In this document: piece by piece, positions 1-9,791 of the stretch
Numbering within the stretch: the stretch's first letter is position 1
Layout of the letters: each line of letters starts with the position of its first letter
Source of the DNA: Podaxis mareebaensis
Taxonomy: Eukaryota; Basidiomycota; Agaricomycetes; Agaricales; Agaricaceae
Length of the DNA: 64,000 nt
Assembly: GCA_018524725.1 (NCBI GenBank)
Contig: JAEUWP010000029.1
Span: 1 to 64,000, forward strand
Reading direction: 5' to 3'
Program-made: the position numbers and the translations under genes
The notes under the pieces: model-generated
Database searches by the model: none
Told to the model about the DNA's origin: nothing
The model's input: only the letters and a program-made list of their open reading frames with translations

Positions 1-1462
1 GGGTTAGTAGGCCATCCACAACAGGGAATAACTGGGTCCAATTCAAGGACGAGATTACAGCCATGTACCCAGGAGCCGAAGACAATGCTCGCTGCAACGT
101 CACAGACCTAGAGCTCTTCGTTGGGCACCATGCAGCCAATCCCATGCAAGACTGATTCCAATTTGGCGAGTATTATCGTAACTTCATCACCCAAGCAGCA
201 TGGTTGATGAACCAGAACCTCATTTCCATTCGAGAACGCAACAAACTCTTCATGAACAGTTTCCATATTGATTTTTGTAATCAGCTCCACATGCAGCTAT
301 GTTTGCAGGATCTGACCCACCCCCTCGATGAACCATGGGACCTTAACACCGTTGAGCAAGTGGCTCGGTTCCTGCTTGACAGCACGAATGCAGGCAACAA
401 CTTTGCCTTCCACTCACCTTCCCCTTATGTCACTCGACCCTTTCCTACTGCTCCAGCCCCAATGATAACCTCACCACCTCGAGATATCTTTGACATGTCA
501 TCAATTGAGCAAATTCTAACTTCAGACTCATTCCTCACTCGACTGGCAGGAAAGATCACCTTACCTTTGCAAGGAGGGTCTTACCCAACCCCTAACCATC
601 AGAACCCTCAACAATGATGACCAGCGTGGCTGTGTGGTTTCTGCTCTGACCTGGACCATATGTTTAGGCAATGCGCCTCACTGGAGGAATATATCAGGCG
701 AGGTTTGTGTACTTGGGATGCCACTAACCGGATCTGCATGCCAGACGGGACTCTTGTATTGACTCAAACCATGCCTGGATGAAACATGAAGGAAAGGATT
801 GATAACTGGCATAAAACACGCTCACCTCCAGTTGTACAGGCCCAGGCGAACATCCTGGAGATATCAGTATCTCCACCAATTGCTCCAAATGTCCCAGTCA
901 CATCCTACATTTCCTCCATGCCCTGCACCATATCCCTTACCTCACAGGATGAAGAGGAGCTGGCCAGGCTGGAAGTGGTCACTCTAGCAAACTTGAAATG
1001 GCAGGAGGAGATCAGAAAGTGCATTGGCAATGGAGGAAGAGCAAAGAACCCACTGGCAAATCCAAACCGACCATCAAACACTCCAAATAAACTACAAGAT
1101 GTTCTGCCTACTTTGTCTCCACAGCCCTCTTCCCAACCAACCCCAATTGTGAAGACTCCCCTCACAAAAGCACTTCCAGGCGAATCTACTATGCATCAGC
1201 CACAGTATCATTTTTCCGCACCTATTGAAGACTTGAAGGCCATTCAGAATGTTATACAATGCAGCCTAGAAGGGACAGTCACCCTCACCCAGAGAGAGCT
1301 ATATGCAATCACACCAGACATAAGAAAACATATCAAGGAGCAAGTAACAACTCACCAGATACCTACGGGACCATCTGTGACTGCTGTGATGATTGAAGAA
1401 AGCCAGAATGACAACGATACCCCATCCTCCACCTTCCTTCACCATCATCTCTCCTCGCCATC
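1..1462 (+). pseudogene. Ty3/gypsy-type gag fragment, 5' end outside window
   Basis: A degenerate retrotransposon Gag reading frame enters from the left edge. It includes a Gag-like helical region (about 60-400) and, near 640-690, a zinc knuckle with exact CX2CX4HX4C spacing (CGFCSDLDHMFRQC). A Pro/Ser-rich tail follows. The frame is cut by TGA codons near 150, 615-620 and 783, with no TAA or TAG between the pieces; the pair at 615-620 may include a TGG-to-TGA change. The frame is truncated at 1462, where the LTR of the oppositely oriented gypsy element begins. No protease or RT follows, so only this portion survives. It is a different Gag from that of the neighbouring element. The Gag assignment rests on the knuckle plus resemblance to mushroom gypsy Gags and is inferred. 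Confidence 0.7.
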
Positions 1463-1725
1463 TGTAAGCCTACTGAGGCTTACTTAGAGCGTAGACCTTA
1501 AGTTCACACCAACATACAATAAGCCCGATGTATTGGGATGTACGTAGTGTAGGTATAAGGTCAGCTGTCATGATGACAGCTGACAACGAGAATATAAAGG
1601 ACATTTTCCTGATGGATTAAGTAATCCATTGGGGTTAAGTAATGGTGGGAATTAAACAATTAATTAATACAATATTAATTACCAAGAAAGGAGACGACCA
1701 CGATAGTAAGGGCTTAACCCTTACA
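1463..1725 (-). repeat. 3' LTR of the gypsy element (263 bp)
   Basis: It runs from TGTAAGCC to CCTTACA. It matches the other LTR well over the first 155 bp or so in window orientation (shared blocks around ttcacacca, tacgtagtgt, ataaggtcagctgtc) and poorly over the remainder. A polypurine tract lies just inside it on the element's strand. Confidence 0.88.
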
Positions 1726-1734
1726 CACCCCCCG
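1726..1734 (-). promoter_or_regulatory. Polypurine tract for plus-strand priming
   Basis: On the minus strand the bases immediately upstream of the 3' LTR read CGGGGGGTG. This is the position and composition expected for the RNase H-resistant primer of second-strand synthesis in LTR retrotransposons. Confidence 0.65.
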
Positions 1735-1895
1735 TTGAGACCGTAGGGTACAGTCAAGAATTTCAGGGCACAAGTAATGAGGTTACTTGTGGTGATGAGT
1801 GGGAGATGGGGACACAGATAGTGCCCAGTCAATAGTAAGATTTAGACGAGGTGATGGATCACCTCATAGGGGACACAGGGCTGGAGTCAACTCAA

Positions 1896-4800
1896 TCACA
1901 AAGGTGATGAGGACAAGCGTGAGCATGAAGAGGCAATCGATGAGGATTTGCTGACGGGGTCCTGGGATGAGGAGGCAGAGGCGTTGGCCTCAGCCAAAAC
2001 AGTGATGGGTGGGAGATCAGACGCAAGGGCAGAGGTGTTGGCCTCAGTCGTGGTCGCGTCGGACGAGTGAGATTCGGCGGTGGCGAGTGTGGATACAGAG
2101 GCATTGGCCTCTGTCATTTGGGTGTCCGTATTGAGAGCCACTTCATCAGGGATGGCGGGTGCCACCTCACCAAGAGTTAGCATGAGGGGATGGGTCAGCC
2201 ACAGTTGGGATAGGGGTGGCTCCAGCAGATGCTGAGGGTAGTCGCGGTTCTGTAGGAGCCAGAAGTAAGGCGAGGCCCCTGCTGGTAACCATCCTCGGAG
2301 AACAAAGTGTTCCCCCTTTTCTTGTCGAGTGTTCTTGTACTCAAAGTACAAGAATCAATTGAGGTTGTCGTCAGTGGGATGTCTCCATCCATCCCACTCT
2401 GGGATTGCCAGTGGTTCATGATACCGGTTGAGGTATTCCACTCGGCGATTGTTGTGTTCGTTGTATAAATTGTGGTGTAGTTGGTCACCACGATAGGTGT
2501 GGTTGAGCCACCACAACCCGAAGAGATATGCATGGTCTACCCATGATGTGGGTATACCGTTATGGATGAGGACATGAGCCACGTCGTTGAGGCTCAAATT
2601 GTGTGCAGCATAGGAGGTTATGTCCAGGGACTGTATTGAAAATACGGGCCCATTTTGTGAGGAGTAGGTGCATTCTTGTGGAACATGACTGTTATATCCA
2701 GCAATGAATTCCCAGTATAAGTTCGGAGTCGCAATGAGAATGGCAAATAGCCTCATGAATTTCTGCGAGGTGCTCTTGTCGGATGGGCTCAATGCTCGAC
2801 CCAAGCCGTAACCGAAGATGCAACGGCGGTGGACGAGTCTTCGTCGTTCGAATGCAATGCCATTGTAGGCATTGCAGGTATTGGGATTTCCGTGGATGAG
2901 GAGATATTGACCTAAGAGGTCAATATCGAAAAGCTGAGGGCCAGTTGGCATCGGGAGGCCTTTACCCTCATTCCGTTTGAGAACGTTCCTAGTGCCGTGA
3001 TCTTGCACGGCGTGTGGAATGGGCTCAAGCCTGGTCATATATTCCCATTGCATCCCAGGTGCCAGGAAGTTGGGGTCATACCCCTCGAGGTTCAATATGA
3101 AGTCCATAGCATCATCGTGATGCTCTGGCATGGTTGAGGTTGCAATATTGTGCAGTTCTCAGAGTAGGAAGTACACCTCGAATCTGCTGTGGATGTTGAC
3201 ATGGTGGTTATTCATAAACCGCCATAGTCGTATGACTTGTCTCAGGGTCGTCGGTAGACCCTGCCCTGCGATGTGGTGCACTGTGCCCTTCTTGTTGCTG
3301 TGCATGAACTCCCTGCCTTGGAGTTCGGCATTGGTGACAAGTCGGGCATTTGTGCCTGTGAATACTGTGTTTATTTGCTGGCAATAGTATATGTCGTGCG
3401 ACAACATTCCTCACATGGAGTTGTCGCGTTCTCTGATACCCAGCTCGGTACCCCAAAGTCCCCAGAGGTCAGGAATCCTGCCTCCTCGTCCAATGAGGTC
3501 TGAGATGCCAGTGCAATCATTGTCTCCAGACGATTGTGCCTTTTGGTTTTTCTTGTTTTTCTTACGACGATTCCTTGATGAATTGTTGTCTTCGTCACTT
3601 GAGTATTCCAGTCCTGAAAGCTGTTCCTCTGGGTTGTCTGGACTGTATCGGATGAACTCGTGGTGGAGGCAGATTACGGGTTCTGGTAGGAGATTTCCTG
3701 GTGGGCATACCAGGATAGGTTGGCCAAAGGAGAGTCCCTCAAAGAGGGACTCTGATGGTACAATACTGCTCGAGGTCAGTTTCGTTGACCTCAAGGTTGT
3801 GCTCATCGAGGGTTTGTGCATGGGAACATCAATGTCCCCAGATGGTACTTCCTCGATATAGGGTAGGGTGATGTCGGCCGGAGGTGGTGGTGGCCGACGC
3901 AATGATGACGCAGCTGGTGGTGGTGATGGTTGGCAGTGTTGGCAAGGTAAGGGTTTTACCTTGTTGCCCATACGTGGTGTTGGGGTGGTGGGGTCTTGTG
4001 GGGTGCTCAGCACCCCCTGTTGAGATGACATCGTCGATTGAGACATTGCGCACTGTTTTGCGGGCCGTTCTTCTTCGTGGTCCAACTTCTCGTTCAACTG
4101 TCATTGCAGGTTCGAGACCTGCCTCTGCAATAGGCTGTTTCGTCCTTCAAGCATGACAAAACAGTCTTGTAAACTGCGGAGCTTTGTTAAAAGCTCCTCG
4201 ATAATGGCATTGCAGCCAGCATGTTTTGAGCTGGTGCTCAGCTCGGATATCAGGTCTATGGGTAGACCTGCCTCGTTGAGTCGGTTCATCAGCTCTTGGA
4301 CATATTGATTGTCCTTGAGCTCTACTTCTACAGCCCTTTGCTTTCCTCGAGCTTTTGAGGAAAGCACAGCTGGTGCTGGTTTGGGTGGGTTCTGTTTACC
4401 CTTGTCCTTAGAGGATGAGGGTAGCATGGGGTTTGGCGCCTTACTCCTTCCTCTGGTTGACATCACAGAGGAGGACCTGGACGAAGGAGTAGTGTTACTC
4501 CTTCATGGTTCAGGCGCCAGTGGTGGATTGGGCACCATTGTGGTTGGTTTCTGCATGGAGATGGGCCGATCTTGAGTCAGCTGTTGGGGCTGTTGAGGAA
4601 TGGTTGCCATTTGCAGGTTCGGTGCAAATGGCTGCTGGGTGAATGGTGCAGGTTGTTGGTGTTGAAATGGCAGGTATGGTGTCGGAGGAGGAGGGTATGG
4701 TCTGTACAGTTGTGGAAAACCATACATGTGTGGTGGTGGGGGGTAGTACGGAGGATATGGATATCCTTGCGTGAATTGCTGAGGTGGCGGGGGCATTGCA

Positions 4801-5178
4801 TGTAAATGCGATGGATCCATTTGGTTGATGCCTTGGGGTATCGTACCTACAAGGCTGGTTAGTAGTGCTTGATGGGCAGCCAACTGCTGCCCATCATGTG
4901 TTGGTGTCAGGTCGGGCAATATATCCATCTGCCTCCCCCCTTCAAGGCCCAATATAGGGCCTCCGGTCTGTGCAGGGTGATTGATATCACCTGGTGCCGG
5001 TTGTTGTCGTTGTTGTTGAGGGTGCTGGTTGTGTTGGCTGTGCTGGGAGTCCATGGGTGTGGTTGAGGTGAAAGGACGAATTAAAGTTATTTGTCCAATC
5101 TTTGTGTTCCCAAACATTGGGAACACGATCCTCAGGGTCGAGTGTCCATTTTTGGACACCATCAATTTTTCCACAGAT
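1896..5178 (-). pseudogene. Accessory coding region 3' of integrase in the gypsy element, function unknown
   Basis: About 1,090 codons follow the chromodomain in the same frame as pol. The first plausible ATG is at 5054. Visible parts, in order: a Gln/Pro/Tyr-rich low-complexity N-terminus (to about 4510); a Ser/Lys-rich basic stretch; a predicted coiled coil near 4350-4110; an acidic/basic Ser-rich linker with a Lys/Asn/Arg run near 3560; a globular, Trp/Tyr/His-rich block (about 3430-2220) with no family I recognise; and an Ala/Ser/Thr-rich tail. TGA codons interrupt it at 4503, 4101, 3411, 3159 and 2355, in places where Arg would fit. No transmembrane segment or signal peptide is evident, so an envelope protein is unlikely. 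It could be a second structural or nucleic-acid-binding protein, or a captured host gene. Confidence 0.75.
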
Positions 5179-5180
5179 AG

Positions 5181-8100
5181 TCATTGACTGATCTGTGGTA
5201 GCTGTCTGATCGACTTAACACCTTTCAGCTCTAGATACTGATCTAGAGCTGCTAGGTCCTTACAATGGCTATACGGCTCCCAGGTCGTATCGCCTAAACT
5301 CCAGTGGACTTGGAACTCCACCTTGCCATTGTTTGTGAAACGATGACCAATGATTTCATTGATGAACCATTCATGTTCGTCGTCTATGCCGAAGTCATAC
5401 AGTTCCGGTTTATTTCGGCTAGGGAATAGTGCATCGTCCGATGCATTATAGGGCCAAAGCAAGGATATGTGGAATGTCAGGTGTATTCGATGTTCCTGCA
5501 GGGCTGGTGGTAGCTCGAGACGGTAGTTAGATGTCTCAGGTTTGGCTTCCAGGACCTTAAAGGGTCCAATGAACTTTGGGCAGAGCTTTCGAGCTCTGCC
5601 TTTCAGCAAGTTCAGGTTTTTGGTGGAGAGGAATACCAGATCCCCAACTTTAATGTCGGGTTCAGGCCCTCTCTTTCTGTTCGCCTGGCGGGTTTGGAAA
5701 ACCTGCGCTTCTATGATGGTGTCATGAGCAGACGCCAAGTTTATCAGGGCGGCTTCGGCAAATAGTCTAACACCCTTAGGGGGTGTCAGGTCACCCCGTA
5801 TTTCTCGGATCATACTGGGCATGTATCCACTGTTCAATTCGAATGGTGCGTACCCAGTAGTGGCCAATATACTCGAGTTTATAGCAAACTCGGTCATGGG
5901 TACCTTGTCTATCCAGTTTTTCTGGTCATGGCTGACTGTTGCTCGGAATATCTGTCCGATATTCTGGTTCATGTGTTCGGTCTGTCTGTCCGTTTGTGGG
6001 TGGAATGATGTGGACATTAGGAGCTTGGCTCCTAAAATTTTATGGAGTTCTATCCACCAAATGGAGGTGAACTTTGAATCTCGATCACTTACAATCGAGC
6101 TAGGGAGGCCATGTAGCCTCACAATCTCTCATAGGTAGATCCAAGATAACTCGGATGCTTTCATCTGTGTATGTACTGGGATCAGGTGTACCATACTCAT
6201 CATTCTACAAATGACGACCCAAAGGTAGTCAAAGCCTTTGGATTCAGGGAATGGGCCAACGAAGTCCATTCCAATGGAATCCCAAGGCTTGGTTGGGACT
6301 GGTAGTGAGTGCAGTGTCCCGGAAGGTTTCATATTCGAGACCTTCGAGTGTTGACATATTTCGCATGTTCTGCAGAACATGCGTGCATCTTTGGCTAATT
6401 TTGGCCACCAGTACCACCTTCGGAGGTACTCTGCTGTCCATTGATTGCCGAAGTGACCAATGATCTCGTGAGCTTTATTCAAAAGCTCTGTAATTAAGGG
6501 TCAATTGTTGGGAACACATACTACCTCCCGTCCTTGGGGGGTAGTTCTTTGAATAATACCGTCATTGTTGACAGTAAAACCACTGTATTTCTCAGGTGCT
6601 TCAAGCACTGCTGAAAATATGGGGTCGGATGCATATCCTGATGTGATTGTTTTCGTCACATTGATTGGGAGCTCCATTGGAGCTTCGGTGGTGATGTTCC
6701 CTGTTAATGTGTCTCCCAGTGTTGGAGACTCGAAAATTCGTTCTTGTGGCTCCTGTTGAGCCACCTGTCTCTGGGCTGTTTCTTGGAGCTCATGAGCTTC
6801 GATTTCTCATTCTTCCTGTCATTCACACAGGCGGGTGCTTTGCCGCAATGGTCGCTTGACCATTGCCTTGACTCTGTCAAGGAGATGCTCAATCTCCTCG
6901 GCTCATTGTAGAGGTAGGTCCTCGCAGTGAGGATCAATTCTGTGGTCGACTTGGACATATTCTCCAGGGGAGTGTTCCTCTCCTGGAGTATCACTTTCAA
7001 AGTAGCGAGACAAGCAGTCTGCTACTTTATTTCATTCTCCTTTGACATATGTAATGTCAAAGTTAAAGCGTGATAGATAGTCCATCCATCGTCGTTGTCA
7101 GCTAGACAATTGCGTTTGAGTTTTGAAAAACTCCAGCGCCTTGTGATCCATGATAACATGGATCCAGTAGCTGACGAGCTTGTCCTCCCACTTCATTAGC
7201 GCTTCTAAAATCACTAGTGTCTCAAGTTCGTGCATGGCATAGTTCTGCTGTGTGGGGGTGAACTTCTTGGACATGAATCCTGCTGGGCAGCAGTCTGCCC
7301 AGGTGGGTCCTTGTCCATACATAGCTCCGATGCCTGTCTTAGAGGCATCGCAGATGATCCATATGGGTTCCCCAGTTCTGGGGTCTATCGGTTTGACAAT
7401 AGGGGTCTTCTCACAGATCCTCTTCACCATGTCAAAGCAACGCTGGTGAAGGGGTCTCCAATGGAATGGGGTTCCATTCTGGGTGATTGCGAGCAGTGGC
7501 CCGGTGTATGCAGATACATCTGGCAAAAAGTTTGCCAGGTAGTTGATGAGTCCAACGAATCGTTGGACGTCGGTATAGTTTCTGGGAGTGCGCCATCCCT
7601 GAATATGAGTCAGTTTGTCTTTGTCTGGGTGTATCCCTTGGTCATCGATAATATGACCAAGGCAGTCTACGCGATCTGCATACAGATCGCATTTGGATTG
7701 TTTGACATATAACTTGTGTTCACACAGTCGCTTGAACACAAGTTGTAGATGATCTTTGTGTTCATCTATTGAGTCAGAAAATATGAAGATGTTGTCAAGG
7801 TATATGTGTACACATATACCTATGACATCACAAAATATAGTGGTCATTAACCGCTGAAAGGTTGCAGGGGCATTACAATCCCCCTGCTGCATTATGTTGC
7901 TGACATACATGCCAGCGATTGTAGCGAATCCTGTTTTGTCTACGTCTTCCAGACATACTCGGACTTGCTCATAGGCATCAGTGAGATCAATCTTGGATCG
8001 ATATCACGCTCGAGCAACGTCTTCTCGAATGACATCTTGGTCTGGCAAGGGCATAGCGTCCTTGATGGTGTTTTCGTTTCGTTGTCGTGCATCAATGACG

Positions 8101-9791
8101 GTTCGTAATCGACTGTCTTTCTTTGGGATGCACAATAACAGTGCTGCTTGGGAGATATGTTGTGGCTCCCACCATCTTGCATTCACATAGCGGTTGAGTT
8201 TCTGGTGAAACTCCCCGTGCAGGGATTGTGGGCATCTAGGAGTGAAGTAGCTATACTTCCTACTCTCGTCGATGAGGTTTATTTCGTGATTTACTTCACA
8301 AAATGGGGGAAGCTCGTCTGGAGGACCATGCATTATGTCCTCAAATTCATTGAACCACTGCTGGCGCAGCATTGGTATGTCCTTCTTGGAGTACTGGCCT
8401 TGTCGCTCAGGGTGGTGGTTCCTCTTCTCAGCGTTGATCCGAGTGTTTTGTATCCGTGTTTCTGAATCGTCTTCCACTGGAAGATGAGTGACAATCATAC
8501 TGTGGAGTTGATCTCATACCATTTTATCAGGGTAATGTACCCTGGTAAACTCCTGGGTTTCGACTACATCATCGAGGTTGGGTTGTGTGAACCCAGTCGA
8601 GGTTGGTAGTTCGTCCCCAGGATGACACATTTCCCATATGCTGCAGACCATGGCGTTCCATTCTGTGGGCATGCGGGGGTCGTAGTACCACTCGAACATT
8701 GGGTTCTGAGTGGGTCTGTCCATCAAACGAGACTTGTATCTCATTTTTTGTGGTCTATGAGGGGCATTTTGTCCCTCTTGGTTTGGTGAAGGGTGTGATT
8801 TTTCCCTCAGTTTGTCTCTCTTGGAGGAGACCTTGTGTCCTCTGTGACCTATGTCCCCCCTTCGAGAGTTCATGGAACTCTCGACCTCTTCTAGGAGGTG
8901 ATGGCTATCATGGGGTAATGTTTCCCCTCAGGAGCTTTGTTCGTCATCTCGGACTTCTTCTATGGATGTTTGACAAATATTATCTCATCGAACATCCTCC
9001 ACAAGTCAACTTGACTTGTTTTTGTCAGTTGCACAGTGGCGACGCAGGCGAGTATCTGATTCGCCAGCGAAGTTCACCACCGCTATGGTTTTGTTTCCGA
9101 TTCTGACTTCATTCTTGATGAAGTCGAGGATAACGTTGTTCGTATGCATGAATGGCATACTGATTATCATGTCGTAGCGATTGAAGTTCGCTACATCTAC
9201 ATACATGTGAGTACGTATGTTTCCAATGGCGACGTTTACTGTCACTCTGTACTTGACAGTGGATCGACTGCCCACTGTCCCCAGTTGCAGTGTGTGAGGG
9301 TCTAATAGTTTGTTGACCCTGATGCCAGCCACTTGTGCAAATGTGGGGGTGATGCCGGTAGTCGTGCTACTGGAGTCCCACAGTGTCCAAGCGTCAATTC
9401 CGTTGATGCTGACAAGAGTGGCAAGACATTGTTTCTCACTGAGGGAGGCTTGGGGCTGAAGGATCTTATCCTTCTCTTTATGGAGGGTAATGCGGCATAC
9501 CCTTACTTCATGGTCTGGTTTCTCACTGGGCTCGACAGTGAGAGCGTCGACAACATCAAAGTCATCACAATCTTTGTCACTGACATCTTCTGCGTCGCCA
9601 ATCATGGCGGCAAAATCGTATTCGTCGTCAATGTCAGATCCGTAGTCTGATTCGATGACTTCAACTTGTACTAGTTCGTCTCCGTTTGATGAACTAGGCT
9701 CTGGTTCTTCTTGGACCTCAGTGTTGTCATCTGAGGTCAAGTCCTGTTCGATTTCTTCAACTTCTTGTTGAAGAACTTCTTCGTCGTTCAC
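5181..9791 (-). pseudogene. Gypsy pol: protease, reverse transcriptase, RNase H, integrase, chromodomain
   Basis: Reading down the minus strand, an acidic linker is followed by an aspartic protease (about 9470-9100) whose DSG triad reads DSS (Ser codon at 9369-9371). The reverse transcriptase (about 8330-7590) has its YxDD box changed to YLDN (Asn codon at 7791-7793). RNase H (about 7390-7090) retains the CDAS, HELE and DHKAL motifs. The integrase (6480-5700) has an HX4H/CX2C zinc finger, the MDFVGP and SDRDSKF Asp motifs and the TE of its third motif. A C-terminal chromodomain lies at about 5420-5210. TGA codons interrupt the frame at 9006, 8928, 8514, 8004, 7098, 7032, 6903, 6819, 6807, 6501 and 6129; each fits a CGA arginine that lost its CpG. 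Both catalytic substitutions are also CpG to CpA. The product would copy the element's RNA into DNA and insert it at chromatin marked for the chromodomain, but this copy cannot. Confidence 0.93.

Noticed and set aside
1896..5054. Envelope gene, making the element an errantivirus-like retrovirus
   Set aside because: No signal peptide, transmembrane segment or Cys pattern of a fusion protein is visible. The content is low-complexity, coiled coil and a soluble-looking domain.
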